A model generated the notes under the pieces. The model did no database searches, was not told the DNA's origin, and saw only the letters and a program-made list of their open reading frames with translations. Positions 1 through 57,845 of a stretch of DNA of 64,000 nt are shown one piece after another. Origin of the DNA: Coturnix japonica (taxonomy: Eukaryota; Chordata; Aves; Galliformes; Phasianidae); assembly GCF_001577835.2 (NCBI RefSeq), contig NC_029543.1, forward strand, positions 1,500,199-1,564,198. Reading direction: 5' to 3'. Both the position numbers and the translations under genes were made by a program. The stretch's first letter is position 1, and each line of letters opens with the position of its first letter.

Positions 1-345
1 TGCAGCTCCCAGCATTGCAACCCCAGCACTGCAGCTCCCAGCTTTGCAGCTCTCACCACTGCAGCCCCCAGCTTTGCAACCCCAGCATTGCAGCCTGAGC
101 ACTGCAACCCCAGCGTTGCAGCCCCCAGCATTGCAGCTCTCAGCATTGCAGCTCCCAGCATTGCAGCTCAGTGCTGCACCCCCAGCTTTACAGCTCCCAG
201 CATTGCAGCTCCCAGCATTGCAACCCCAGCTCTGCACCCCCCCAGCATTACAGCCCCCAGCTTTGCAGCTCCCAGCATTGCAGCCCCCAGCATTGCAGCC
301 TGAGCATTGCAACCCCAACATTGCAGCCCCAGCACTGCAGCAGGC
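1..345. repeat. Tandem repeat, about 15-bp unit (CCCAGCATTGCAGCT type), truncated by window edge
   Basis: About 20 imperfect copies of a unit close to CCCAGCATTGCAGCT, with variants such as CAGCTTTGCAGC and CAACCCCAGCAC. It stays open in several frames because of its composition, which yields low-complexity Leu-Gln-Pro-Ala peptides that are not credible proteins. It is a minisatellite upstream of the CpG island. Confidence 0.85.
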
Positions 346-589
346 CTTGACTTTGCGTTGTGCATTGCACACAGCAGCGCACATTCAGAAGGCACTAGAG
401 GTCGATGGCAGCTCTTAATGGCCATCCAATGGGAGGTTGGGGATACACATAAGGGTCATTTTGAACCAGGAATTAATGGGGATGAATTGAGATACAAGGG
501 GCTGTTATGGGACATGGGCCCAAACGACACCGACCCATCCGACCTCCTCGACTGTGAGGGCTCGGAACCAGCGGCCACCCCCCCATAGC

Positions 590-1110
590 TCGGTGGGCGG
601 GGCGTGAAGCATCGCGCTCTCCTATTGGCTGTATTACCCGCATCTCAGAGCGGCGAGGCTTTCTATTGGACAACTACAGGCTGATGAGTTTGTAAAGCCT
701 CTCCGTCTCCCTCCGCCGGAAAACATAGTCCCATACTTACCCTCAAAAAACAACGCTCAGCACCATATAAACCACCCCCACCCCTCCCCCTCCCCACACT
801 GCCCCCCATACACAACTCAAAGCTCGGCCACAATCACCTCCATCCCTCCAACAACCCTTCAAACACCGAGATCGGCGGAGGGATACGAGCGGAAGGAGGA
901 GTCAAAAGAGGCGTGGCTTCGCGCCTCCTCTCAGTCGGGCGGTGGGAGGGGGTGGGGGTGGGTGGTTGTAGTGGGGCCCGGCGCGCCGGGGGCGGGGGCG
1001 CGGGGCGGGCCGGGGCGCACGCGCCGCCCGGGCCTGGAGCTCAACGAACCGCTTCGTTGCGCCCGTAACCCCGACGGCGGCACAGAACAATAGGAACCAA
1101 CGTTACCAAC
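590..1110 (+). promoter_or_regulatory. TCF3: CpG-rich promoter region, probably of TCF3
   Basis: CpG density is high here, unlike the flanks. A GC box lies at about 592-606 and a cluster of GGGCGGG-type boxes at about 988-1016. Two CCAAT boxes in reverse orientation (ATTGG at 624-628 and 665-669) sit 41 bp apart, about four helical turns, as in paired NF-Y sites. Human TCF3 has a non-coding first exon. I could not fix the exon or its donor here; AG/GTAATA at about 1242 is one weak candidate. A second CpG-rich patch at about 2000-2080 is an alternative. The reverse CCAAT boxes leave open a divergent transcript leaving the window to the left. Confidence 0.55.
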
Positions 1111-3345
1111 CGGTACCGGACCGGAACCGGGCCCGGAACGGGGCCTTGAGCTCCGATAGGATCCTTCATGAGAGGCCTCAATTTCATCCCCGTTCTATAT
1201 ATACACGTAGCTGAGGGTTCGGTTCGACCCCCGGAACAACAGGTAATAAAACAACGTTAAGAAATTTAAGATATTTAATAAAACAACGAGATTTTCCTCT
1301 GCCCCCCCCCCTTCCTTAGGCCCCCCCCCTCCCCCCCTCATCCCTGTGTCAGTTGTGGGACGGCCGCCAACTTGTCTATTAACCCCCCCCTATAAACCCG
1401 CCCCTTTAAAACCCATTGGACCCCATTGTCTCCGATCCCCCCCCTTTAAACCCATTGGGGTCCCTTTATTGGGACCGCTTTATCCAGCAGTCCCGCATCG
1501 GAGTTTCACCCCCCCCCCACCCCATTCACCTCCACTATCAATGGGATCTATAATGGGGGGGCGGTGGGCTCTATGCTGCTCTTGGAAAGTTATGGAGGTG
1601 TGATGGGAGCTGTTGTGCCCCCCCCACCCCCCATAATATGATGGGATGGGGGGGGTCCCGTTGGGTCTTAGCACAGCTTGGGGGTGATTCGTGTTGGTGG
1701 GGGGGGGGGGGGCTGTTTGGGACTCCCCCCACCCTATGGTGGCCTCATTGGAACTGAGGGGGGGGGGTGGGTTTACATGGCGATGCGAGGACTCCCCCTC
1801 CTTTCTATGCTGAGCCCCCCCCCACAAACTTAGGCCTAATGGTGCCTCGGTTCTTTGTGCCCCAGCTCAGAGCATTGAGGTTTGGGGTGTGGGGGAAGCG
1901 CTGAGTGTAGCATTGATGTGGAGTTTTGGGGTGTTTTAACCCCCCCCCTTACCCCGATCCAACCCAGCGACCCCCCCCCCCCCCTCCCTCCCCCGGGCTG
2001 TTCTCGGGCCTTTGTGCAGCTGCGGGAGCGGAGAGAGCCGGGAGAGGGCAGGGCTGGGCGTCCCGGGACGAAGCTTTGGGTTGGAGAATAGAGGGGGATG
2101 GGGGGAAAAGAGGAGAGAGGAAAATGATTAAAAAGCAATAATTAAAGAAAATAAGCAGGGAAAGGAAAGAAGTTTTTTAAAAGGAGCTGGAAAAAAGAGG
2201 AGAAAAAGAATAAAAAGGGAAAAAGCAAATCAAGGGGCGGGCTGCGTTGTTAAAGTTGTACTGGGGGGGTGGGGGGTCCTTGTGCCCAGTGATTGTATGT
2301 GCTCTAAAGGCAACATCCTTATACAAAACAACCCCAAAATCCTCCTTTCTTAATGTGTTTTTCAATGTAGCAGTGGAAGCTTTTCCACGCTGGGCCGGTC
2401 TCCGGTTTGTTTTGTTGCATTAGGTTTTATTTTCTTTTAATATTAAAACTTCGTTGCAATGTGGCGGGTGGCCCCGCAGACACTTTGGGTTGTGTGCGGT
2501 TGTTTCCTTTTTGCTTTCCTTCTCTTTTTATTTCTTCTTTTTCTCTCTTTTTTTTTACCCTTATGATTAATGAGTTAAATGCATTGGCCAGCTGCCCTTT
2601 ATAGCCATGAATGAGTTCCTAAAGTGAGGATGGGGGGGGGGGGGGGGTAAAGAAAAAGGGGGTCTTTCATCTCTTCCTCCCTCCCAAGGAAATGTTTTTC
2701 TATCCACCAATAAAGATCAATCTTTCCTTAAGGGATAAATAATAATAACAATAATAACTGCTTTAATTTTCATTCCCTCCCTCCTTTTGGGAAGGGGCCG
2801 TAGCTGCTCCTCCATACTCAGGGCATCCCCATGAGCAGAGCTGCAGGTGCTCAGCAGCCAGAAGTTCAAACCTTTGGGGTTTTTTTGTGTTGATTTTCTT
2901 CTTCTTTTTCCCCCTTTCCTCATTTTTATAACCTACATCGAGCACCAGAAGGAGGGGGAAGCACAAACCAAGCCAGACAAGCGCCCAAGCGATAACTCAC
3001 CCTGAACCCTTTGATAAACGAATTCACTTGTTCCCCCCCCCTCCTTCTTTTTTTCCCCCCCTCTCTTCATTCGCCGCACGCCAGGAACAGAATTGGCCCA
3101 AACGAGTGGAATTGGCAGCAAAAAAACCAACATCCAAGTGTGGCTGGTCAATAGGCTGCTTGTTCCTGCTCTGGGTGCTGTGTTGAAGGCTCTGCCCGCA
3201 GCCTCTGTGTGCTGGGAACGTGCACTGGAGTTGTGTTTTCTTTCCCCTTTTTCTCTCTGTGTCTTTTTTAAATATTCATCAATGGGGTGGGTGGTTGGCT
3301 CCAGTCATTAAAATATCTCTTTCCCCTCCCCCTTGCTTTCTCTAG
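1111..3345. other. Putative TCF3 5' flank / intron 1
   Basis: No coding exon recognised. The stretch holds many C and G homopolymer runs at 1290-2000, a CpG patch at about 2000-2080, purine-rich sequence at 2095-2230, and a run of 16 G at 2632-2647. If exon 1 lies in the CpG region, this is intron 1, ending at the TCTAG acceptor at 3341-3345. Confidence 0.5.
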
Positions 3346-3372
3346 GACTGCCACTGTTGAGTCTGTGGGAGT

Positions 3373-50419
<47,047 letters not shown>

Positions 50420-51357
50420 AGGTACCATCCCTTGCCCTTCAATCCCAGTCGGGTCCATCCCACCATCACAAGCTGTGCTTGCAATGCTCCTCTTTGCCAT
50501 CCCCGCTTTGGTGGATGAGCTGCCTGTATTTATCCCAAATAAGAACAAAAAAAGAGGCCAGGCCCAATCAAACAGCGAGCTGACATCTCAGCTGCCCCAC
50601 AGCCACAATGAGCCCTCGGGGTGGGGATCCCACAGAGGTGACACTGCAGCATGGGGACACTGCTCTGTTCCTATTCTCAATCTGGGGCTTTTCTTGCTTT
50701 GATTTGTAGGTGGTTTTGTCCCTTTGGATACAGAGACCCGTCGGATGCAAACCTTCGCTGTGACCTGCCGCCATCCCAAACCCATATCACCTTCAATCCC
50801 TTCTCATACTGACACACGTGGACGGATCCCGACGTGACGTAAGGGGTGGAAAAAAAAAAACCCAACTCGGTCCGAAACGAAAACAAACCAACACAAAATT
50901 GCCTTAAGTATAAAGCGCGGAACAGCCGATAGTATCACTCAGTGCGGAGGGGGCGGCGTCTTCTCTTGGCTTGTTCACAAGCAGCCAGCAGCAAAATTGT
51001 GCCTAAGCTTAATCTCTTTCTCTCTCTTTCTCTCTTTTCTCTTTCAAACAAAAGGAACCTTAGCAACGACGAGGAGATTCTTTTTTTTTTTATGTAGAAC
51101 AAATAATAGCGGCGCCTTTTGGGTTTCGGTTTTGGTTTCGGTTTCTTTATTGGTTTTTCTTTTTTAAGCTTCTTTTTGCGTATGTTTTGTAAGCGACAAA
51201 AAGGATTTGGTTTTTTATTTCTTTATTTTTTTGGGGGGTTTTATTGTTTTTGTATAAATAATGTCTTTGTACACCCCCCTCCTGTGTCCCCCCCCCCCCA
51301 CGCTTTTCTGCTGCTGTTTCTATAGTTAACGTTGCATCTTTAGGATTCAACCAGAAT

Positions 51358-51363
51358 ATTAAA
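51358..51363 (+). terminator. TCF3: Possible proximal TCF3 poly(A) signal (ATTAAA)
   Basis: ATTAAA in an AT-rich context about 940 nt after the stop codon. The second most common poly(A) hexamer. Use not proven. Confidence 0.4.
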
Positions 51364-52237
51364 ATTGTATTAAGAGAGACTGGATATAAAGAGAGGAATT
51401 CTCAGATTCGGCTCATGAAAAGCCACTAAAAGCGAATGTAGCCACAGCAAGGAGGTGTTGGTCCTTGCCCGGCTTGTACCTTCCATTACAAAAGAAACTC
51501 GTGCTCAATTCTCCATCTCTTTGCTTTGGCCACTTCTGATTTGGGATTAAGGAAATCAACCAGCAGCGTGCAGCAGCTCCCCCCCTTTCCCCCAGTCCCA
51601 GCATGGGGCTGGGCCGGATCCCCTTTGGTTCCTGTTGGGTGCTGACCCAGGAGCAGCGTGATGGGAGGACACAGAGCCTGGAAGGCAACAAGGCGCTGCC
51701 AAGGTAAGCAGAGCTGCAATGGATGGAAGCTGCCCACACCTGCAAGTGGCCGCCTGGAGCCCGAGGTGCTTCCAGGGGCAGAGCTGAACAAAGATGACCG
51801 AACAAAGCTGGAGGCACTGGGAAGAGGCAGATGGAACAGCAGCAGCAGTGGGGACACGGCGCCCGGTGATGTGGGAGCGGATGGACACACGGACACGGGC
51901 AGCTCAGCCCCCTGCCTGGCTGCAGTGTGATCCCATCCCCATTCCAGAGCTGCAGCCATTGGAAGTGGCAGCACTGCAGGAAGAGGGACGGCTCTGCATC
52001 CCGGAGCATGATCACACACTGTCCATCCTGCCATGGGGACGTGGGGCAGCCGATGCCATCTGCACACACAGGAAAGGAGGGCAGCAATGGGCATCCAACC
52101 TGCACAGCAATTCAGCTCTGAGCCGCTCCGGGTCACTGCAGATGTGCCCAGCAGGAGGAAACCCCAAAACACGAAGGCTGCAGGAGGTGCTGAACCCTTC
52201 TGAAGTTGGCAATGGAAGAGCATCCGCCGGGATTCTC

Positions 52238-52266
52238 TTGTTGTTGTTGTTGTTGTTGTTGTTGTT
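52238..52266. repeat. TTG trinucleotide run
   Basis: About nine TTG units; simple sequence within the presumed 3' UTR. Confidence 0.9.
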
Positions 52267-54997
52267 TCTTCCCTCTCCTTCGCCATAATTAACTTCCAAG
52301 ATGTTTTCTGCTCACTTCTTCCCAGCTCGGTGTGCTGATGGTGTCAGCGCCCCGGGATGATGCTGTGCCCCATTGCAGCAGTGTCTGCTGTGCTCTAGAA
52401 ATGGGGTCAGCTGCTTCCAAGGGGACCTGGGGGCACGTAGGGACAGCAAGCACAGCTGGGGCTCCAGCAGTAGGGTCTGTCTCTGTCCTTTGTTTTTGGG
52501 CCCTGTGCTCCTGTATTGCTTCAGTACAGGGAAAGGGAAGGGCTGGCAAGCAGCATTAGGTCCTGTGGCATTTCCTTGGTGTAAGCTGGTGCTTTGTAGC
52601 TCTGCTTTGTGCTCTAGCAAAGGTTGCTGGAAGCACTCGGGACGTTGCTCGTCTCCCCATGGCAATAGCTCAGAATGGGGCTCCTGCAGCAGCCCATGAG
52701 CTTGCCGGCTTACAGCACTCCTGCTCTGGGTTCTGCTTGTGGGGCGGCCCTACAGCAGAGCTGGATCCCCTTGGAGACCCCACAGCACTCCAGCCCTGCG
52801 AGCCCGAAACCATGCAGTAAGCTTTAGAAGTGCTTCCCTGACGTGTTGATTTAGCAACAAGAATTTGAGGTGGTGGTCGTGTACAGATGGATCGAAAGAA
52901 AAAATCTCCTATTTTAAAAGAAAAAAAATTACTATAAAATAATAATAATCCATAAGCTGTCAGCAAAATAGAAATGTTCTTGTTGGCAAAACGAGCTGAC
53001 TTCATGGCAGGGCACAGAGAAAAGCCCTTGTGCTGTGCTGGAGCTCGGGGAGGTTTTGGTGCTTCTCTTATGCATGGGGCAGCACAGTGGGGACATTGCA
53101 TTGCTGTGCCTGTGTGTCTCACTGTGCAGTGCTGAGCTATGGGGCAGGAGATGGGGCATAGCTGGGGCTGGGTGCTGTGCAGGAGGTTGGGGTCTGTTTG
53201 TTTGGCTATTGGGAGTTTTTGCGTTGTCTGGATAAGAAAAGCACAGTTGTGATGTGAGACCTTCATAGCCGTCATTTGGGTGAGCGATGACACGGTGTGA
53301 TGGTTCCTTTGAGGTTATGGGATTTCCCCAGGAGTCTGCAATTTCAGCTTCAGTGCAGAAGCCTCTCAAAGCTGCGTCGTGTCTGAAGCCAGCAGAGCCC
53401 TCACCCCCCTCAGCTGAGGCCCTTGAGAAGCTTCTAACACCCATCCCCTTCTATCCCAGAGTATTGCCTTTATGGAGTGATGTCTCAGTGGAGCCTGCAG
53501 CCCCGCTGCGTGCTGTGCCAGCCCCTGGCTTGGGGCTTTAGAATAGAGCTGGGGATGGGGAGGTGAAGCAGCATTGGGCTGGGACAAGCAGAGAGCCCCA
53601 CATACAGTATGGCCGACCCACAGCATGTCACGGCTGCTGGATCCCCCCATTCCTGCTTAACACCAGCACTAGCAAGACCTGATTGCTGCACCACAGGCTT
53701 GCACGAGGTCTTTGCCCTGTTAAATCCTATGCAACCCCCCTCTCCTCTCCCTCAGGGCTCTGCAGGTCCCAGCCCAGCCCCTTCTCTCTGCTCTCTGCCC
53801 CGCTGCTCTCAGGGTGCAGCATCATTTCCAGCAGCTCCAAAAGCATTTCCAGACCTGTGCCCTGAGACTGTGGGTCGGATGAGTGGCGAGAAGCAGGAGC
53901 AGCCCCCAGCAGTGAGCTGGGGAAGGCAGGCCTGTCCTAGAGCTCCTCGTGCACGCTTCCCCCTCCTGTGCCTTTGTGCGGTGCTCCTCCAGCATCCTCC
54001 ATCCTGCAGTGGTTGGCAGTGGAGCTCTGCAGGCTGCTCTGCTGGCACAACAGTTTGGCTGCTGTTCCTTGGGTAGGAGCAGGGGCTCAGTGCCACTATT
54101 TCTGTCCCCGGATCCTGTGCCACCAGCCCAGCAGTGCATGGAGGGCAGAGAAAACCCCTCTCACCCCTTACACCATTCACACACACAGTGGGGAAGCAAT
54201 GGGGTTATATACCCCAACCCAATGTGTGCTGAGGGTACAGCAGAGCATCCCCACAGCCGTGCCCTCCTTCCCCCATATCCCCAAACCACCCCAAAAGCCA
54301 CCAGCATCCCAGCAAACAACAGCAGCACAGGGACATGGGGGACGGCCACGTGTTGGGTTGTGGGGTGAGAAGGGCACCAAGTGTTTAAGAGGGGGGGGTG
54401 GGTGGGATTAATTCGTTTTCCAAGGCAAAACGAAGCACATCCATCCCATGGTTGCTCTTTCTATATATTTTTATAGGACAGGGCGGGATGGGAGATGCCT
54501 GCAGAAGTTATTTTTAAGCCCCATTGAAAAGGTTTAGGTTGCTTTTGGGGTGGGGTTTTGTTTTGGGGGGGGGGGGTCTTGAAATAAGAAAGAAAACGGT
54601 CCTTGCTTTCGATGTCTATGCTGCCTACCTGTAAATCCAGATGTACTTAAGTGGCTGAAATCCTTGTTCTTAAATCAGATACACATTATAGTTTTGAACT
54701 ATATATATAGTAAATATATATATATATATGCCTAACCCAGCAGAAATAAGAAAAAAAGAAAAAAAAAGATAAGTAAAGTATTTGGGGGTGGGGAACCGCG
54801 TTGTTCTTTGAAATGAATCACAATTTGGGGGATGAAATTGTGTTTCTGAGTGCCTCGAGATAAGAATTGTTTTCATTTTTTTAAATAATTTTATACAAGT
54901 GTCCAAACAGCTGGCTGGATTATTTGGAGTTTTTAAATAATCCTAACTTTTTTAAAGTAGATTTTGAGAACTGTCCTGTATATAACAGTAATGTAGC

Positions 54998-55109
54998 AAT
55001 AAATGTGACATTTTATAACAATATTCCTTTTTTTTCTTTAATAATCCCCCTCACCCATCATGTCTGGCTTTCAGATGTTGTGTATCTATGGATGAAAAGC
55101 TGTAATAAA
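54998..55109 (+). terminator. TCF3: TCF3 distal poly(A) signals (two AATAAA)
   Basis: AATAAA at 54998-55003 and at 55104-55109. The second is followed by GT-rich GGTGTTACCTTGG. They close a long AT-rich block typical of vertebrate 3' UTR ends, and UQCR11 starts under 1 kb further on. Confidence 0.6.
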
Positions 55110-55125
55110 GGTGTTACCTTGGACT

Positions 55126-55830
55126 CAATCTGCACAAGAAAAAGACAAGGAGACCCAGCAGGATTCAGTTCTGTGCTCTGGGCAATGGGTTCAGCCCAAA
55201 CCCAGCACCACAAAGCCTGGTATTGCCTTATATAGATATATATGACCCACATCCACCTTGTGCTTGTAGGGGGGCGTCTTAATCCTCCTTTGCTCATCAC
55301 CTATGGGCAAATAGAGCTGTTTCACTTGGTGTCTCCTTATCCCCCTTTCTGTGTCCCATCCCAGGGGCTGACCCCATGTCCTTCCCCTTGTTCAGCATTG
55401 CTGGGAGCCATTCCATCCCCCATATCATTTCTATGCACTCCAACATGTCCATGTCTCTCCTGTACTGATGACTCCACATCTGGACACATTGCCATGTCCC
55501 CAGGGCTCACCTGCATGGGGATAGGACCAACACCCCGCACCTTTACCCTTATACAGGGGTAGGTTCAGCCCTCAGGGCCTGTGTTCCTTCTCCATCATAG
55601 ACACAGTGTGTGGACAAGGAAAACACCCCACAGCCTCCATCCTCACTGCATCACAGTGACATAGGCCATCCCCCATGTCCTTGCCATGCTATGAGGACAA
55701 GCCTGACTCCTCCAGCTCATCTCTTTGCTCCACCACGAGGTGGGTACTTAGATTAGGAGGCCTAACCTCCAACCCTACAGCACTATGGCCTAATCTACAG
55801 CACTGTAGGGATTCACAGCACTACACACAT
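55126..55830. other. TCF3-UQCR11 intergenic region
   Basis: About 700 bases with no gene, repeat family or tandem array recognised. C-rich on + in places (55330-55520). Confidence 0.75.
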
Positions 55831-55834
55831 CTGC

Positions 55835-55990
55835 AGGCCTCAGGCCTGAGGCCTACACGGGATGAAGTAGGCCCCGTTGCCATGACAACACCATTTACAC
55901 TCAGGCAGCGCAGCGGGCAGCCGGGTTTAGGGTCCTTCTACACTCGGCGTCGCATAGGCGCATGCGTAGAGGGGGTGACTTTGAGGCGAC
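55835..55990 (+). promoter_or_regulatory. UQCR11: UQCR11 promoter: palindrome, X-box-like site, NRF1 core
   Basis: From left to right: a perfect 20-bp palindrome AGGCCTCAGGCCTGAGGCCT (55835-55854); GTTGCCATGACAAC (55876-55889), one mismatch from the RFX X-box consensus; and GCGCATGCG (55958-55966), the core of the NRF1 site, 28 bp before the ATG. NRF1 is a known activator of nuclear genes for oxidative phosphorylation, which fits a complex III subunit. No TATA box is seen. Occupancy is inference. Confidence 0.6.
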
Positions 55991-55993
55991 GAG

Positions 55994-56709
55994 ATGCTGA
56001 GCAAGTTGGTTGGGCCGCGGTACGTTCAGCTGCTGCAGAACTGGTGAGAGACGGGACGGGTCGGGTCGGGTCGGGTCGTAGGCCGCACCTCAGGCCGGGG
56101 GGGGACGGGATGGGGGGGGATACGAGGCCCCTGTGGGGTGTACGGGGCCCCTGTGGGGTGTACGGGGCCCCTGTGGGGGTTACGAGGCCCCTGTGGGGTG
56201 TACGAGGCCCCTGTGGGGGATACGAGGCCTCTGTGGGGTTATGAGGCCTCAGGTGGTTCTTTCCCCCCTTGAAGCAGCTCTATGTCCCCTTATGGGAAGG
56301 CCTCAAGCTCTTTGAAGGCCCTTTTTAAGTGTGTCCTTTAAATAAAAGCATTAACCCCTTCCTATGTAACATCTTGGCTATACCCTTTATGTGCATGGGG
56401 TTCCTTTAAGGATACTTCCTATATAGTCCTTAACTGTTCCTATGTAACCTATGTCCCTTATGTGCATGAGGTTCCTTCAAGGTTACTTGCTATATAGCCC
56501 TTAATTGAGGTGAATTGCCCACATCCCTTTACCAAACCTTTCCCAATGGAGAATTGAAGCTGTTCACCCCTTTCTGTGTCTCCTTTAGGACTCCCACCCT
56601 GGTTACGTGGGGTGCTGTAGGTGGAACCGGTGTGATATGGATCACGGATTGGAAACTCGTCCTTCAGTACGTCCCTTACATCGGTGGGAAGTATAAAGCT
56701 GAAGATTGA
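55994..56709 (+). CDS. UQCR11: UQCR11, cytochrome b-c1 complex subunit 10
   Basis: Small single-pass subunit of mitochondrial complex III in the inner membrane, associated with the Rieske protein region; not catalytic. Coding exons 55994-56043 and 56589-56709 (donor GTGAGA at 56044, acceptor CTTTAG ending 56588). The product is 56 residues, equal to human: MLSKLVGPRYVQLLQNW then TPTLVTWGAVGGTGVIWITD then WKLVLQYVPYIGGKYKAED. Human reads MVTRFLGPRYRELVKNW then VPTAYTWGAVGAVGLVWATD. The TWGAVGGTGVIWITDW part is the membrane segment. Exon 2 continues 13 nt past the stop to a GTAAGG donor at 56723, so there is a non-coding last exon. Order after TCF3 matches human. Confidence 0.95.
56120..56250. 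repeat. 20-bp tandem repeat in UQCR11 intron 1, about 6-7 copies
   Basis: Unit TACGAGGCCCCTGTGGGGTG with small variants (GGGG for GAGG, one-base changes). It begins about 75 bp after the exon 1 donor, inside the CpG-rich start of the gene. CCCC and GGGG within each unit give each copy hairpin potential. Confidence 0.92.
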
Positions 56710-56771
56710 GCTTCCCTCTGATGGTAAGGGCTGGTTGTGCAGCTGAAGTCCTAGAGCTGCTTCGATGTGAT

Positions 56772-56911
56772 CATAGAATGGCCTGGGTTGAAAAGGGACC
56801 ACAATGATCACCCAGTTCCAACCCCCTGCTGTGTGCTGGGTCACCAACCACCAGCCCAGGCTGCCCAGATCCACATCCAGCCTGGCTTTGAATACCTCAA
56901 AGGCTGGTTGA
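56772..56911 (-). mobile_element. CR1 LINE 3'-end fragment
   Basis: Begins ATCATAGAATGGCCTGGGTT, then CCAACCCCCTGCTGTGTGCTGGGTCA-type sequence, then CCAGATCCACATCCAGCCTG. It is the same subfamily as the 6904 and 7811 copies. It lies in the intron after UQCR11 coding exon 2. Confidence 0.9.
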
Positions 56912-57637
56912 TGTGTTGGCCTGTTCCTCCAGCTCCACATTTGCACTCTTATTATTGGTTTTTAACAGGCAGCGCTTCACAGGGTTTCAGAAGGATGAAA
57001 TATTACCAAGAATATCATTTTCCAATGGTTATTTTGTATAGAACTGTGCTGTGGTTCTTGACATTGAGCCCTCCAGGGTAAATTAGGACTCTGAGTAGAT
57101 CCCTTTACTTCTAATCTTAGCTATATTGGCTTAAAGGTCAAGACTTTGTTGTTAGACCTATTCAGCTGCTTCATTCTATATTCCATTCTGTGTTTCTATA
57201 ATTCTATTCCTTGCTGCAGATACGACTAATTTGCTTTATTTTAAAGACACTGAGAGGAAAAGGCTGAGGAAAAACCCTCATATTGTGCAATTAATCCACA
57301 CATTAAGGGGTTTTCTATGCTTATAAATGACCTGAGCCAGCAGTGGGAACGTGGATCCATCCTGACACCACAGCTTATATTCTCTGTTTTCAACTAAGAG
57401 TATTGCTGTGTGTGAGTACCTGGAGAAGGGATATTGCTGTAGAGGAGGAGGCTGTTCCTGTGTTGCCCTCTGGTTCCTTTAAAAGAGACATAAAAGCCTC
57501 CATTCTGGTGTTGGCTCCTATAGCAGAGATTTCAGTCTGGCTGTTCTTAGGGGTTTATTGATGGCTGTGTGTAGTGTTAGCTGCTGTACTATGCAGGAAG
57601 TAAGTGCCTCTTAATGTCTGCTTTGTGTTTGTTGTAG

Positions 57638-57845
57638 GGGATGTATTGCTGGATTGGTTTGGAGCCTTCTGCTGAGATCCCTGCTTTGAGGTGAACTCGA
57701 AATGCTCAGCACAAATCCTACAAGAGGTTTTGGTGCCACATTGTGACCACTTGGTTGTGAACTCATCCCTTCCACAGCTGATCTTGGCCTAAAGCAAGTA
57801 ATTTATGAAGCCAATGTACAAAATAAACCAAGTGAACAATACGTT
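57638..57845 (+). other. UQCR11: UQCR11 non-coding last exon with poly(A) signal (candidate)
   Basis: Acceptor TTTGTTGTAG ends at 57637 and AATAAA lies at 57822-57827. This would be a roughly 200-nt 3' UTR exon joined to the donor at 56723. An alternative acceptor TTTAACAG ends at 56968. Human UQCR11 also has a third exon of this type, from memory. Confidence 0.5.

Larger units (their letters stand above)
50420..55125 (+). other. TCF3: TCF3 3' UTR (long)
   Basis: Follows the TAA with no further exon evident. It contains a pyrimidine tract (51005-51045), a long U-rich stretch (51075-51300), a possible proximal poly(A) signal ATTAAA at 51358-51363, a TTG run (52238-52266), a TA run at about 54700-54730, and an AT-rich end. 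The distal end is inferred from AATAAA at 54998-55003 and 55104-55109. Whether the whole 4.7 kb is one UTR is inference; the transcript may often stop near 51380. Confidence 0.65.

Noticed and set aside
1-345. Regularly spaced direct repeats considered as a CRISPR array
   Set aside because: Repeats are contiguous without spacers, and the sequence is vertebrate.
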